A DNA stretch of 46,582 bases from Candidatus Poribacteria bacterium. Its GTDB lineage: Bacteria > Poribacteria > WGA-4E > WGA-3G. Location of the stretch: positions 1-46,582 of the forward strand of contig JAJEEK010000088.1 of NCBI GenBank assembly GCA_022821065.1, written 5' to 3'. Made by a program: the position numbers and the translations under genes. Under the pieces are notes generated by a model, which saw nothing but the letters and a program-made list of their open reading frames with translations, had not been told where the DNA came from and did not search any database. Numbering within the stretch: position 1 is the first letter of the stretch; each line of letters opens with the position of its first letter. This document shows positions 16,715-26,917 of the stretch, piece by piece.

Positions 16715-17944
16715 ATGGCTTTAAAACTTGCCTGCATTGGAGGCGGAAGTGGTTTATCTGCCTTGCTCAGTGGAATGAAGCGTTACGCTGATTTGGAAAT
16801 AGGCAAAGACAATATCATTGATTTGGATAGCTTGGCAGCGATCGTTACCGTTTCGGATGATGGCGGGAGTTCAGGGCGACTCGTCGAAGAATTCGATATG
16901 CTACCGCCTGGCGACATCCGTAGGCTTCTGTTCACCCTCTCGGATGCAGATGAACTTGCCGGTCTTTTTGAATACCGTTTTTCAAGCAACGGCGAACTCG
17001 GGGGACATACCGTCGGGAACATCTTGTTAACAGCGTTGACAGAGCTGAAGGGTAACTTCCCGAAAGCGATTCAAGCCGCTTCCAGGCTTCTCGCGGTCCG
17101 AGGGAGCATCATACCTGTTACCTTAGATTACACGATATTGTGTGCGGAACTCGCTGATGGCGAAATTGTTCGGGGTGAATCAACGATCCCGTTAAGAGAA
17201 AACCGTGAACCCATTAAGCGCGTCTTTTTTGAACCACGCGAGAACGGAAAAACACATCATCATCCTACCGACGGATCTTATGAATGTCAAGCACATAAAG
17301 GGGCGACAGACGCACTCCTTAACGCCGATGTTATTATCATCGGACCCGGCAGCCTCTATACCAGTATCATGCCGAATCTTGTTATTAAAGGGGTTGTAGA
17401 AGCAATACAACAGTCCACTGCCATGAAAATCTACATCTGCAACGTGATGACGCAACCCGGCGAAACCGATGGCTATGCTGTGAGCGATCACGTCAAAGCG
17501 GTCCTCGACCACGCCAAAATCTCACTCGATTATGTGCTGGTGAATAACCAACCTGCCCCGACAGAGATTATCCAAGAATACGTGCGCCAAGAATTGGTCG
17601 CACAGTTAACCCGAATCCGATCCCTCTCGGAAGAAGCACTTTCAATGTTGCACGGGAGTACGGCACATCCGATGGATGTCCTCAATCTTGCGAAACATAT
17701 TTCACTATTGTCGGCAGAAACGATGCAGGTTGCGGATGAGGCAAAAGTCCAAGTATCCTATAATCGTGAACGGGAATCACTTGAAGAGGAGGGTATGGAC
17801 GTGGTCGAAGCGGACCTCATCTGCGGAATGGTGGTAACCGAAGGCGGTGTAGAAATGAATGTTATCCGCCACGATCCCGAAAAATTAGCCCGCTCCCTTG
17901 TTAAAATTTTAAAAAATCACCCAAAACTCCAAGAATCAATCTAA
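16715..17944 (+). CDS. yvcK: YvcK/CofD-like gluconeogenesis factor
   Basis: 409 residues of the YvcK family, related to CofD. The N-terminal nucleotide-binding loop GGGSGLSALLSG, VSDDGGSSGRL, PPGDIRRLLFTLSD and GHTVGNILLTAL are family hallmarks; IIGPGSLYTSIMPNLVIKGV and CNVMTQPGETDGY follow in the second half. In Bacillus the protein binds UDP-GlcNAc and supports wall precursor synthesis on gluconeogenic carbon sources. Its place directly after glmM fits that role. The usual partners rapZ and whiA are not beside it. The start ATG 16715 has a GGAGA ribosome-binding site. Confidence 0.93.
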   Translation: MALKLACIGGGSGLSALLSGMKRYADLEIGKDNIIDLDSLAAIVTVSDDGGSSGRLVEEFDMLPPGDIRRLLFTLSDADELAGLFEYRFSSNGELGGHTVGNILLTALTELKGNFPKAIQAASRLLAVRGSIIPVTLDYTILCAELADGEIVRGESTIPLRENREPIKRVFFEPRENGKTHHHPTDGSYECQAHKGATDALLNADVIIIGPGSLYTSIMPNLVIKGVVEAIQQSTAMKIYICNVMTQPGETDGYAVSDHVKAVLDHAKISLDYVLVNNQPAPTEIIQEYVRQELVAQLTRIRSLSEEALSMLHGSTAHPMDVLNLAKHISLLSAETMQVADEAKVQVSYNRERESLEEEGMDVVEADLICGMVVTEGGVEMNVIRHDPEKLARSLVKILKNHPKLQESI

Positions 17945-17957
17945 TCGCAGGTAGAAA

Positions 17958-18152
17958 CTAATTCTGACGTCTCCGCTTAGACGGGGTTGTGTCATCAGAA
18001 GCAATTTGGTGGGCAAACGTATCACAAATCTGGGACAAATTGTCAATAAAACGTTCCCAGCGGAATTCGTCTTGACGTGCCTTTGCAATCGCAAGACACA
18101 AGGCAGTTTCATATAAGCATGGCCGGTTCTTGCGTAATTCCTTGATTTTCAT
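17958..18152 (-). CDS. Small unknown protein, 64 residues
   Basis: A basic, mostly helical protein, not recognised. It has no membrane segment and ends in a very basic tail (SKRRRQN). The start ATG 18152 is preceded on its strand by AAAGGGGTGG, a good ribosome-binding site. It converges with yvcK, with 13 bp between the two stops. I treat it as real because of the start signal and codon-like composition, but it remains a hypothetical gene. Confidence 0.5.
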   Translation of the reverse strand: MKIKELRKNRPCLYETALCLAIAKARQDEFRWERFIDNLSQICDTFAHQIASDDTTPSKRRRQN

Positions 18153-18337
18153 GGTTCCACCCCTTTATGAAAAAAACAGATAATAAAAAATGAATATATT
18201 TATCAACACAACGTAATAAACGATTTTTTGTGAAAAAGGTTACACTTTCATTCGCGATTTCTTTTCCGTTGCCAATCCGCAGAAATTGTCCGGTATTTAC
18301 AATAATTGTGCCACATTTTCAGGCATCTCAATAATCA

Positions 18338-18458
18338 CAGGACTTACGCAATTTTGACTGCAGTGTGTTCTGTTCGATGAGATTTCTCGGAAAACATAGC
18401 GGTTTGGTGGCACAAATTGGAAGTTTATGCTACAAAAGCACAGCATGCGTAAGTCCTA
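18338..18458 (+). mobile_element. Element A, copy i, upstream of the glnS promoter
   Basis: Complete 121-bp copy with perfect target duplications AATCA (18333-18337 and 18459-18463). The hairpin loop is gga. It ends 16 bp before the predicted -35 box of glnS. Confidence 0.88.
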
Positions 18459-18473
18459 AATCAGATGAAATCT

Positions 18474-18502
18474 TTGACTTTAGCGTATTTTGCAGGTATA
18501 AT
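18474..18502 (+). promoter_or_regulatory. Predicted sigma-70 promoter of glnS-gltX
   Basis: TTGACT (18474-18479), 17-bp spacer, perfect TATAAT (18497-18502). The leader to the glnS ATG is about 85 bases. Confidence 0.75.
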
Positions 18503-18595
18503 ATACACAATTGTAATTTCCTACCTCAACAGACCTACCGATCTTCGCGAACGGTGGTATCCGTTATATACCCAAAATAGGACACGGTTTAAAAT

Positions 18596-20311
18596 ATGAA
18601 ACATTCAGATCCCAATTCAAAAGAAAACGTTAGCACTGCCTCTGATACAAACTTTATCCGTCAAGAGGTTGAAAAGGACCTCGAGTCGAACCGATATGAC
18701 GGTAGGGTCCACACCCGATTTCCACCAGAACCGAGTGGCTACCTTCATATCGGACACGCCAAGGCGATCTGCATCAGTTTCGGCATCGCTGAAGATTATG
18801 AGGGTCTCTACAATTTACGATTTGATGATAGCAACCCGCTTACAGAGGAGAGTGAGTACGTAGAAGCGATCAAACGGGATGTCCGCTGGCTCGGCTTCGA
18901 TTGGCAAGATCGTGAGTACCACGCCTCCGACTATTTCGAGACGCTTTATGGATATGCAATCAAACTCATAGAAAAAGGGAGGGCGTACGTCTGTGACCTG
19001 ACATCAGACGAAATGCGCGCGTATCGTGGTACCTTGGTTGAACCCGGAAAAAATAGCCCTTATCGGGACCGGTCGGTTGAGGAAAATCTAACACTGTTCC
19101 AAAGCATGCGCAACGGCGAGTTCCCGGACGGTTCACGCACACTTCGCGCAAAAATTGATATGTCAAGTCCGAACTTGAATATGCGGGATCCCGTGATGTA
19201 TCGTATCTTGCGGGCGCACCACTACCGACACGGTGACGCATGGTGCATCTACCCGACCTACGACTTTACACACGGGCAATCCGATTCGATCGAAGGTATA
19301 ACACATTCATTGTGTGATGTCCAATTTGAGGATCATCGTCCACTCTACGACTGGTTTTTGGAAGCGTTGGAAATCTATCAACCTCGGCAAATTGAATTCG
19401 CACGTCTGAACCTTACTTATACCGTGCTGGGTAAACGGAAACTTCGACTGTTGGTCCAAGGCGGACACGTCAACGGTTGGGACGATCCGAGGATGCCGAC
19501 ACTCGCGGGGCTGCGTCGGCGCGGTTATACGCCTGAATCTATCCGAGATTTCTGTAACCGTATCGGGGTCTCAAAGGCTGATAACCTTATTGAGATAGGA
19601 CAACTTGAGTATTCCATTCGGGATGACTTGAATCGTCGTGCACCGCGCGTTATGGCGGTCCTCAATCCTGTGAAGGTTGTTATCGACAACTATCCAGAAG
19701 ATCAAGTTGAGATGTTAGACGCTGAAAATAATCCGGAAGACGAGAATGCTGGCACCCGACAGATTCCGTTTTCTCGTGAAATTTATATTGAGCGTGAAGA
19801 TTTCATGGAGGACCCGCCTCGGAAGTTCTATAGGTTAGCACCCGGACAAGAGGTACGGCTTAAACATGCTTACTATATCCAGTGTGAATCGGTTGTTAAA
19901 GACGAAGACACCGGCGAAATCGTTGAGATACACTGCAGCTACGACCCAGAAACACGCGGTGGCTGGTCCGACGACGGACGCAGAGTGAGAGGCACATTAC
20001 ATTGGGTCTCGGCTGAACACGCCGTTGATGCTGAGGTACGTCTCTACGATTCCCTCTTTACAGAACGTGAACCGGAGAGTGCAGCAGATGGCGAAGACTG
20101 GATGCAATTCCTCAATCCGGATTCTTTAGAGGTGCTAAATAATTGCAAAGTTGAACCAGGTCTCGTTGACACACCCCCAGAAAGCCGGTATCAGTTCCTA
20201 CGGATGGGTTATTTTTGCGTTGATCCGGATACAACACCAGAGAAATTAGTTTTCAATCGCACGGTACCCTTAAGAGATTCTTGGGCAAAGATCCAGAGAG
20301 GTCAAAAATGA
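18596..20311 (+). CDS. glnS: Glutaminyl-tRNA synthetase
   Basis: Charges tRNA-Gln with glutamine. A class I synthetase of 571 residues: [15 protein letters not shown] (HIGH at 51-54), the LRFDDSNP loop, the GlnRS-typical [32 protein letters not shown], and the KMSKS-like [11 protein letters not shown] near 280. The C-terminal beta-barrel anticodon-binding domains follow (about 340-571). The DDSNP and YP.YDFTH motifs separate it from glutamyl-tRNA synthetase. It overlaps gltX by 4 bp (ATGA). Bacteria with GlnRS form Gln-tRNA directly; GlnRS is of eukaryotic origin and was passed between bacteria, so its presence here is a useful lineage marker. Confidence 0.96.
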   Translation: MKHSDPNSKENVSTASDTNFIRQEVEKDLESNRYDGRVHTRFPPEPSGYLHIGHAKAICISFGIAEDYEGLYNLRFDDSNPLTEESEYVEAIKRDVRWLGFDWQDREYHASDYFETLYGYAIKLIEKGRAYVCDLTSDEMRAYRGTLVEPGKNSPYRDRSVEENLTLFQSMRNGEFPDGSRTLRAKIDMSSPNLNMRDPVMYRILRAHHYRHGDAWCIYPTYDFTHGQSDSIEGITHSLCDVQFEDHRPLYDWFLEALEIYQPRQIEFARLNLTYTVLGKRKLRLLVQGGHVNGWDDPRMPTLAGLRRRGYTPESIRDFCNRIGVSKADNLIEIGQLEYSIRDDLNRRAPRVMAVLNPVKVVIDNYPEDQVEMLDAENNPEDENAGTRQIPFSREIYIEREDFMEDPPRKFYRLAPGQEVRLKHAYYIQCESVVKDEDTGEIVEIHCSYDPETRGGWSDDGRRVRGTLHWVSAEHAVDAEVRLYDSLFTEREPESAADGEDWMQFLNPDSLEVLNNCKVEPGLVDTPPESRYQFLRMGYFCVDPDTTPEKLVFNRTVPLRDSWAKIQRGQK

Positions 20312-21819
20312 ACGAAACACCAGACGGTTTAAATGTCGCTGAAACAGATGAAGTACGGGTTCGGATGGCACCTTCGCCAACTGGCTTCCTACATATCGGT
20401 GGCGCACGTACGGCTCTATTTAATTGGCTGTTCGCCAAACATTATAACGGCAAGTTCCTCCTCCGAATTGATGATACAGATACAGCGCGTTCCACAGATG
20501 AATCCATGCACGAAATCTACACCGCGCTGGAATGGTTAGGACTTGATTGGGATGAGGGTGGCAATATAGGCGGCCCCTATGCGCCATACCTGCAGTCGGA
20601 ACGTAAATCTATATACGACGCGCATGTTACACAGTTGCTTGAGAGTGGCAACGCATACCATTGCTACTGCACACCTGAAGAGCTTGAGGAGATTCGCGCG
20701 CAGGCGCGTGCAGACAAACTGCCCCGCTCTTATGATGGGCGGTGCCGACACTTGTCATCAGATGCCGTGGACAGCTTTGTTGCGGAAGGTAGGAAACCGA
20801 CCGTCCGGATAAAAATGCCGGATACGCCGATTCGTGTTGACGATCTCATTCTCGGTTCGCGAAATATTGATCCCGCGACGCTGGAAGATGAGGTAATTGT
20901 CCGTTCTAACGGGATGCCGAACTATAACCTGACCTCAATTATCGACGATGCGGAGATGCGTATAACACACGTGATTCGAGGGACAGAACATCTCAACAAC
21001 ACGCCGAAACAGATCGCAATCGCAAACGCCCTCGGATTAGAGATTCCGAAATTTGCACATATTCCTCTGGTATTGGATAGTAGCGGTAGAAAGTTGAGTA
21101 AACGGCACCACGGTGATCTCGTAGCGGTTAACCGATACCGTGAACAGGGGTATCTCCGCGAAGCGATGCTGAACTTCGTTGCAAGACTCGGTTGGTCTTA
21201 CGACGACAAACAGGAAATATTTTCTGTGAGTGAACTCATAGAGAAGTTCGATCTCGCGCGCGTCGGCAAAAGCGGAAGTGTCTTTGATATTAAGAAATTG
21301 GAATGGCTCAATTCGCACTACATAAACCAACTCGATGTCTCGGAACGGACGGATGCGGTGATCCCATTCTGGGAAGAAGCGGGTTTATTGGATTCAACGG
21401 AGGATCGCGACAGGCTGATACGCATCGTTGAAGCCGTAGGTGAACGCCTCACAACACTTCAGGACATCGTTCCACAAACACGTTATTTCTTTACAGATGA
21501 ATTTGAATATGAAACGAAAGCGGTCAAGAAGTGGTGGGGTGGCTCAGAAGAAAAGCGCGATAAAACTTCTGAGATTCTGACGAACCTATTACAGATTTTG
21601 GAAGCAGTACCTTCGTTTGACGTAGAAACCGTAGAAACCGCAATTTGGAAATATACGGATGAGAATGATATCAAACGCGTCGCGGCGATGCAAGCGTTAC
21701 GGATCGCGCTAACAGGAACATCATTCGGACCGAGTCTCTTTGATATTGTTACGCTGCTCGGTAGAGACGAGGTTTTAAAGCGGATCCCCAGAGCACTCAC
21801 AGAACTGCAACGTGGTTAA
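20308..21819 (+). CDS. gltX: Glutamyl-tRNA synthetase
   Basis: Charges tRNA-Glu with glutamate. From ATG 20308 the protein has 503 residues with the HIGH-type motif [14 protein letters not shown] (HIGG 29-32), LLRIDDTD, the [13 protein letters not shown] segment, and the KMSKS-type KLSKRHHGD near 250. The alpha-helical anticodon domain fills the C-terminal third. The ATG overlaps the glnS stop (ATGA) and is preceded by AGAGAGG inside glnS, so it is probably translated by coupling. An earlier frame start at 20281 is less likely. DDTD and KRHHG distinguish it from GlnRS. Confidence 0.95.
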   Translation: MNETPDGLNVAETDEVRVRMAPSPTGFLHIGGARTALFNWLFAKHYNGKFLLRIDDTDTARSTDESMHEIYTALEWLGLDWDEGGNIGGPYAPYLQSERKSIYDAHVTQLLESGNAYHCYCTPEELEEIRAQARADKLPRSYDGRCRHLSSDAVDSFVAEGRKPTVRIKMPDTPIRVDDLILGSRNIDPATLEDEVIVRSNGMPNYNLTSIIDDAEMRITHVIRGTEHLNNTPKQIAIANALGLEIPKFAHIPLVLDSSGRKLSKRHHGDLVAVNRYREQGYLREAMLNFVARLGWSYDDKQEIFSVSELIEKFDLARVGKSGSVFDIKKLEWLNSHYINQLDVSERTDAVIPFWEEAGLLDSTEDRDRLIRIVEAVGERLTTLQDIVPQTRYFFTDEFEYETKAVKKWWGGSEEKRDKTSEILTNLLQILEAVPSFDVETVETAIWKYTDENDIKRVAAMQALRIALTGTSFGPSLFDIVTLLGRDEVLKRIPRALTELQRG

Positions 21820-21842
21820 TCCTCTACAAGGAGCAGTTCCTT

Positions 21843-23132
21843 ATGGCAGCAAAACTCGCTATATCTGGTGGTAAAAAAACCGTTCCTGATGGTTTAATTC
21901 AACCCTGGCCACAAGTCACCGAATCCGATAAGGACGCAATTGCCGAGGTCATCGCCTCCGAAAGGATTACTGAACAACAACGGATTCAGTCTGAAGGTTT
22001 GGCGAAGGAATGGGCTGAATACATGGGGGTTCGGTATTGTATCCCTGTTAACAGTGGCACCGCTGCGCTGCACCTCTGCGTCGCGGGTGTCGGTATTGAA
22101 CCGGGCGATGAGGTTATCATCCCGGCCTTCACCTTCTGGGCAACCGCGGCAGCCGTCCTCCACCACAACGCTATCCCCGTTTTCGTTGATATTGATCCGG
22201 TGACGTATTGTATTGATCCGAACGCAATTGCGGCAAAGATCACCGAACGGACACGTGCGATTATGCCGGTACATATTCACGGCATGCCTGCCGATATGGA
22301 CGCAATCCTCACAATCGCGAAGCAACACGGTTTGAAAGTCATTGAGGATGTCGCACAAGCGCACGGCGCACGCTATAAAGGCAGCCTCTGTGGTTCGTTT
22401 GGCGATGCGGCAGGCTATAGCACGCAGGCATCAAAGACGTTGAGCAGTGGTTGCCAAGGGGGTCTGTTCACAACGGATGACGAAGAAATCCACAAACGCG
22501 CGGCGTTGTTGCAATATTTTGGCGAAATCGTTGTACCCGGACGTGAGCGTGAGGAGCAAGAATATAACGCCTATGGACTCGGATGGATGTATCGCGGCGA
22601 CATGTTTAGTCAGGCATTTATCCGTAGCCAACTCAGACGGCTTGACGCGAACAACGCGCTTCGTATCGAAAATTGTAACTATCTCACGACGCATCTCAGC
22701 CAGATCGACGGCATCGAAACGCCTTTCACACCGGAAAACTGTGAACCGGTATATTACAACTACGTCGTCGGTTTTAACCCAGAGGCGTTGGGGTTAGACA
22801 TCTCAGCCCGCACCTTACGTGAGAAAGTCCAGGCAGCACTCCGCGCAGAGGGTGTCCCAACGGGACAGTGGCAACGGTTACCCGTGCCGTCACAGGAGAT
22901 ATTTCAGAACCGGATCGGTTACGGTACAGGTTGTCCGTGGCGATGCAATAATTCGACAGTCGAATATAATACAGAGGACTACCCGAAAGCTGTTGAGTTT
23001 ATTGACTCACACTGTTATGTCTTCGATGTCAATCCGCCCAACGATTTGGAGTTGATGTCCTATTATGTTGAGGCCTTTGACAAGGTAATGGGGCAGCTGG
23101 ATGCCGTGCTTGATGCGCCAGAGACGACTTAA
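21843..23132 (+). CDS. DegT/DnrJ/EryC1/StrS-family aminotransferase
   Basis: A PLP-dependent sugar-aminotransferase-type enzyme of 429 residues. Seen: NSGTAALHLC (phosphate-binding turn), GDEVIIPAFTFWATAAAVL, VIEDVAQAHGARYKG (Asp that contacts the PLP nitrogen) and STQASKTLSSGCQGGLFTTDD, in which the lysine of SKTLSSG (near 200) forms the Schiff base. The family transaminates keto-sugars for cell-surface glycans or aminoglycosides and, more rarely, non-sugar substrates; this one cannot be assigned. AAGGAG precedes the ATG. It follows gltX with a 23-bp gap, so it may share its transcript. Confidence 0.88.
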   Translation: MAAKLAISGGKKTVPDGLIQPWPQVTESDKDAIAEVIASERITEQQRIQSEGLAKEWAEYMGVRYCIPVNSGTAALHLCVAGVGIEPGDEVIIPAFTFWATAAAVLHHNAIPVFVDIDPVTYCIDPNAIAAKITERTRAIMPVHIHGMPADMDAILTIAKQHGLKVIEDVAQAHGARYKGSLCGSFGDAAGYSTQASKTLSSGCQGGLFTTDDEEIHKRAALLQYFGEIVVPGREREEQEYNAYGLGWMYRGDMFSQAFIRSQLRRLDANNALRIENCNYLTTHLSQIDGIETPFTPENCEPVYYNYVVGFNPEALGLDISARTLREKVQAALRAEGVPTGQWQRLPVPSQEIFQNRIGYGTGCPWRCNNSTVEYNTEDYPKAVEFIDSHCYVFDVNPPNDLELMSYYVEAFDKVMGQLDAVLDAPETT

Positions 23133-23190
23133 ATTGCCCCAATTATTCCTTGAAATCGACACCATTTCATGATACATTATGGAGAAATAA

Positions 23191-23307
23191 TTTCATAGTT
23201 TTCATAGTAAATCGAAAAATGATGAATTCCGAAATATAGCGTAAACCTATACCGTCACTGGGTTTAGGTAGAATTTTCGATGCACATTTTTTCATAGTAC
23301 TATGAAA
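23191..23307. promoter_or_regulatory. Perfect 18-bp palindrome and half-sites (operator-like)
   Basis: TTTCATAGTACTATGAAA at 23290-23307 is a perfect palindrome. Two direct half-sites TTTCATAGT and TTCATAGT lie at 23191 and 23201. The spacing and repetition suggest a binding site for a dimeric regulator in front of the small frameshifted gene and the defence island. Confidence 0.5.
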
Positions 23308-23368
23308 TTTTCATATCAGTGCTATGCAAAATTGCGTTGAGTGGAACAGGAAATCTGTAGAGGTATTT

Positions 23369-23600
23369 ATGGTAAACTTGATGAAAGAAAAAGATTTTGA
23401 AAACTATACAGATCCTATCCTTGAAGAATGCTATCGAATGAAAGAGGAGTTCAACGCCCAATTCAACTCTGTTGAAGAACTCTCCGCGCATGCGAAAGGT
23501 TCAAGAAGAATACCGACGAAAAGGCATGAAAGTTGTTTCGTATTATGTGCCGCCTGAGAAGCGTAAACAGACAGAAACACCTGGCGATGTGGAAAATTAA
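23369..23600 (+). pseudogene. Frameshifted small protein
   Basis: Two overlapping frames make up one likely gene. Frame 1 (from ATG 23369, ribosome-binding site AGAGG) gives MVNLMKEKDFENYTDPILEE and continues to SVEELSAHA; it then runs into unlike sequence. Frame 2 (from 23490) gives MRKVQEEYRRKGMKVVSYY and ends at TAA 23600. Joined near 23490 they would give a charged helical protein of about 75 residues with a family-like end. No slippery heptamer is evident, so a mutation or sequencing error is likelier than programmed shifting. The ENY.DPI.EE...KEE pattern recalls small accessory proteins found near toxin or restriction genes, but I cannot name the family. Confidence 0.5.
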
Positions 23601-23692
23601 GGGAACACTGGTATAAAAGGGTTCGGATGTAGAGGCAGAATCCTAATATCATCTAACGTAGTTGATCAGGTTTACTTCAGGAGGAAGATGAT

Positions 23693-24934
23693 ATGCGCGA
23701 AGAGAATTTAGAAATCGCGCCAATTGTTAGCGAGCCAACTCGAACACAGAGCGAAAGTGTTGAGACGATTGTTAACAATTTTAATAGAGGCAGTATTATC
23801 ATCCCGGATTACCAGCGGGATGCTGAGCAGTGGGATGATCGCAAAGAATCACTTTTCATTGAATCGTTGTTGAACAACCTAACAACACCTGCTCTCTTTT
23901 TTTTAGACGATCCAGATACGAACACTTCTGAAGTGATTGATGGCCAACAGCGTTTGAATACAATCCTGAAATATGCAAAAGATCAATTTAGTTTAAGCGC
24001 GGACGATGATATTAACTATCTTTCGCCACAGAGCGTCCACTACAGTGGAAAAAAGTTTTCGGAGATTCCCCAAAGATACCAAAATATCTTTTGGCGGTAT
24101 CCACTTACGATTATTTATCTTCCGCCGCGACTGGATATCGGCACGAAGCTTGAGATATTTCGGCGCATCAATGAAGGTGGAACCCCTTTAACTGCCCAAG
24201 ATATTCGCCTCTCATATTATAGCGGATCCAAGCGTGTTTATTTTGTGCGTGTTGCTGGCGTTTATGCGGAGACACCTTCGGCAGTGCGAATGATAACAGC
24301 CGCACGCAAAAAAGGCGTAGACAATCCGTGGGAACAATATCCTGAAACGTGGCAACTTTGGAAAGACTGGTGGGAAGGCAAAGATCGCGCGAAGGGGCAG
24401 ACCCCATCAGCAATGGTCCTTTGGTACCTTGTGTTTATGTATAGATCGGAATTAGATAGCCTCCTTGCGTCTCCGAATGCGATGAAGCATCTGCCCCTTG
24501 TATTTCACGGATCCACAGAAGAAGCACTTGACATTTTTTGTGCACAATTGCAATTCACGGATACACAAGGTGGAACTCCGGTCTTTCCAGCCTACGGAAA
24601 TGGGCTTGAAGCAGAATTCCAAAATTTTGTTAGTTGGATAGATACAATCCTCCGACGCGGGCTTTCTGGCGTTAGTGTTGATAAATACAAGCAAATGGCA
24701 TTGTTGATTGGGGCTGCAGTTGAATTGCAGATTGATCCAGATAAACTGAGTTTTGATGCATGGGACGCGATTGCGGGGTTTATACAAGCACCACGTAAAG
24801 CGGGTGAAAAATGGCTTAAGGAAGAAGGTGGATATCCAGAATCAAGAGGACGTTGGAAAGGTGAACGGGGTCAGAAAGCACAATGTGATATGGCAAAACG
24901 CCTTTTAGAAAAAATTGTGGACAAATACCCTTGA
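23693..24934 (+). CDS. DUF262 (GmrS-like) protein
   Basis: 413 residues. The N-terminal domain has the DUF262 signature: IIIPDYQRDAEQWDD (36-49) and IDGQQRLNTI with DGQQR at 83-87, followed by RYPLTIIYLPP and EIFRRINEGGTPLTAQDIR. DUF262 is a ParB/sulfiredoxin-like nucleotide-binding domain found in type IV restriction enzymes (GmrSD) and in other antiphage proteins (BrxU, SspE), where NTP binding controls a linked nuclease. Here no nuclease domain is on the same chain; an HNH protein is encoded by the next, overlapping gene. GAGGAAG precedes the ATG. It opens the defence island. Confidence 0.85.
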   Translation: MREENLEIAPIVSEPTRTQSESVETIVNNFNRGSIIIPDYQRDAEQWDDRKESLFIESLLNNLTTPALFFLDDPDTNTSEVIDGQQRLNTILKYAKDQFSLSADDDINYLSPQSVHYSGKKFSEIPQRYQNIFWRYPLTIIYLPPRLDIGTKLEIFRRINEGGTPLTAQDIRLSYYSGSKRVYFVRVAGVYAETPSAVRMITAARKKGVDNPWEQYPETWQLWKDWWEGKDRAKGQTPSAMVLWYLVFMYRSELDSLLASPNAMKHLPLVFHGSTEEALDIFCAQLQFTDTQGGTPVFPAYGNGLEAEFQNFVSWIDTILRRGLSGVSVDKYKQMALLIGAAVELQIDPDKLSFDAWDAIAGFIQAPRKAGEKWLKEEGGYPESRGRWKGERGQKAQCDMAKRLLEKIVDKYP

Positions 24935-25233
24935 CTTCACTCCCCCCTAATCTCCCGCAATGTGATCCACGCGACCGATTTTTTCCAACTTCGTGGAAAC
25001 AGTCGTATTTCCTTCGGAACTATGATCCAGACCCTGGTGGCTATGTTTGTCCCGACTGCAAAAAGGTTTTCTGTGGGCCCGCAGGCTTTCATCAGCTTGA
25101 GGCAGATCATATAATCCCATACGCACAGGGTGGTTTGACTGTATGGGGAAACCTGACCCTGCGCTGCAAGCCCTGTAACCTAAAGAAACGAGATAACTTT
25201 AGCGAAGATCAACTCTCAACGTGGAAGCACTAA
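24931..25233 (+). CDS. HNH endonuclease, partner of DUF262 protein
   Basis: A 100-residue zinc-ribbon HNH nuclease: C40 and C43, the catalytic pair D59-H60 in EADHIIPYAQGG, N74, and C79, C82, N83 in LRCKPCNLKK. The only usable start is TTG 24931, which overlaps the DUF262 stop (TTGA); there is no internal Met, so translation probably depends on coupling, or a -1 slip at CCCTTGA could fuse the two. The motif is of the compact McrA type, not the DUF1524 type of GmrD. Together the pair looks like a split, minimal relative of GmrSD/BrxU-style restriction of modified DNA. Confidence 0.82.
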   Translation: MTSLPPNLPQCDPRDRFFPTSWKQSYFLRNYDPDPGGYVCPDCKKVFCGPAGFHQLEADHIIPYAQGGLTVWGNLTLRCKPCNLKKRDNFSEDQLSTWKH

Positions 25234-25284
25234 CTCGTTTTGTCATGACGTAATCCAAAAAGGAACCTTGGAGATAGAGCATAC

Positions 25285-26907
25285 ATGCCAACACTAAACT
25301 GGATCGGAAAAGAAGCCGTCATCAACCACCATGATGAGGTACCGATACACACGCTCACGCATGACCCAAATCGCTCCTTTGGGACTGAAAATGAACCGCT
25401 CGGTACTGGTAATCTGCTCATCGAAGGCGATAATCTCCTTGCACTCAAGGCACTCCTACCCTACTACGCTGGCAAAGTCAAATGTATTTACATTGATCCG
25501 CCTTATAATACAGGCAACGAAAATTGGATTTACAACGATAATGTCAACAACCCAACCATCCGGAAATGGATCGGAAAAACTGTTGGCAAACTCTCTGAAG
25601 ATCTCTCTCGACATGATAAATGGCTCTGTATGATGTACCCCCGCCTCTGCCTCCTTCATCAACTCCTTCGAGATGACGGTGTGATTTTTATCTCAATTGA
25701 TGATAATGAAGTGCATCATTTACGAATGCTAATGGATGAGATTTTCGGAGAAAATAACTTTTTTGCAATTCTCACAAGAAGAGCAATGCACACCGTGCGT
25801 AACTCCAGTAAAGATTTTAATCACAATGCTGACTACACCTTGGTTTATGCCAAAGAGAAATCTTGGTTTGGTGAAGACAAAAGTCGGTATATTCGTTACA
25901 TTACTGATAAATCAACGAAATATCCTCATGACGACAATGATGGTAGAGGTAAGTATAAACTTGATCCACTCAGTGCGCGAAACTACTACGAGCCGTACAC
26001 ATTTACTTTTGAAAATGGAGTTGTATGGTCTCCCCCTTCGGGACGTTATCCAAGTTATTCGCAAGATACATTACGTAGCATGGAAAGCGAAGGTCGCATT
26101 GATTTTTCTGGGAACGAACCGCGGGCAAAACGCTATCTCTCTGAGGTACAAGAAGGACAACCACCAGATGTATTCCTCTCACCAGAAATCGTAGGGTTCA
26201 ATAAAGACGGAACAAGTGAACTGCGTGATATATTTGGTGAAGGCGGTGTTTTTCCCCAACCTAAGCCCATAAAATTTATTAAGTTTTTACTGGAATTGCT
26301 ACGCAGTAAAGATGCCATTATCCTTGACTCTTTCGCTGGCAGTGGTACAACGGCACACGCGGTTATGGAACGAAACCGTGAGGATGGCGGTAGTCGGCGT
26401 TTCATTTTGGTTGAGGTAGAGCCGAAAATAGCCCGTGAAATTACGGCTGTCCGTCTTGAACGTGTCAGTGAAGGCTACACCTATGAACAGAAGGGTAGAC
26501 TACAGCATGAATTTGGTACTGGTGGTACCTTCTCGTATTACCACGTTGGCGAAACCTTCTCAGAAAAACAGGAAATTCCGTTTAGTGAGATGGCACAGTT
26601 ACTTTTTTTCAAGGAAACAGGAACACCAATGTCAGTAGATATCGCCTTATCTATTGTAGGAGGAGATCGACCCTCGTATGGTTCTTGCACGACTGATGAA
26701 AAACGCCAACGCGCCTTTTTAGGCAGCGCGGACGGTGTCGGTGTTTACTTGCTCAACAGTGACGATATTCTCACTGAGGAACTCATAAACCGTTTACCGC
26801 GGCATGATGGGATGAAGATTATCCATTGTGGTGGCACGCGGCTCACCGAAGGTACTTTAAAGCAGCTGGGTATCACCTTCCGTCAAATGCCTTATAATCT
26901 CGTGTAA
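25285..26907 (+). CDS. Type III restriction Mod DNA methyltransferase
   Basis: 540 residues, an adenine-N6 methyltransferase of the beta class: GDNLLALKALLPYYAGKVKCIYIDPPYNTGNENWIYND with DPPY at 71-74, then FISIDDNEV, and the SAM motif ILDSFAGSGTTAHAV near 350. The target-recognition region lies between the two motifs. The length and DPPYNTGN...D style match Mod subunits of type III systems, which methylate one strand of an asymmetric site. The matching Res gene lies at 30880, not next door as usual. The start ATG 25285 has GGAGA upstream and follows the HNH gene by 51 bp. Confidence 0.93.
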   Translation: MPTLNWIGKEAVINHHDEVPIHTLTHDPNRSFGTENEPLGTGNLLIEGDNLLALKALLPYYAGKVKCIYIDPPYNTGNENWIYNDNVNNPTIRKWIGKTVGKLSEDLSRHDKWLCMMYPRLCLLHQLLRDDGVIFISIDDNEVHHLRMLMDEIFGENNFFAILTRRAMHTVRNSSKDFNHNADYTLVYAKEKSWFGEDKSRYIRYITDKSTKYPHDDNDGRGKYKLDPLSARNYYEPYTFTFENGVVWSPPSGRYPSYSQDTLRSMESEGRIDFSGNEPRAKRYLSEVQEGQPPDVFLSPEIVGFNKDGTSELRDIFGEGGVFPQPKPIKFIKFLLELLRSKDAIILDSFAGSGTTAHAVMERNREDGGSRRFILVEVEPKIAREITAVRLERVSEGYTYEQKGRLQHEFGTGGTFSYYHVGETFSEKQEIPFSEMAQLLFFKETGTPMSVDIALSIVGGDRPSYGSCTTDEKRQRAFLGSADGVGVYLLNSDDILTEELINRLPRHDGMKIIHCGGTRLTEGTLKQLGITFRQMPYNLV

Positions 26908-26917
26908 AAGTGTACAG

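Noticed and set aside
23369..23600. Programmed ribosomal frameshift in the small gene
   Set aside because: No slippery heptamer or downstream pseudoknot is evident at the switch near 23490; a plain mutation or read error is simpler.
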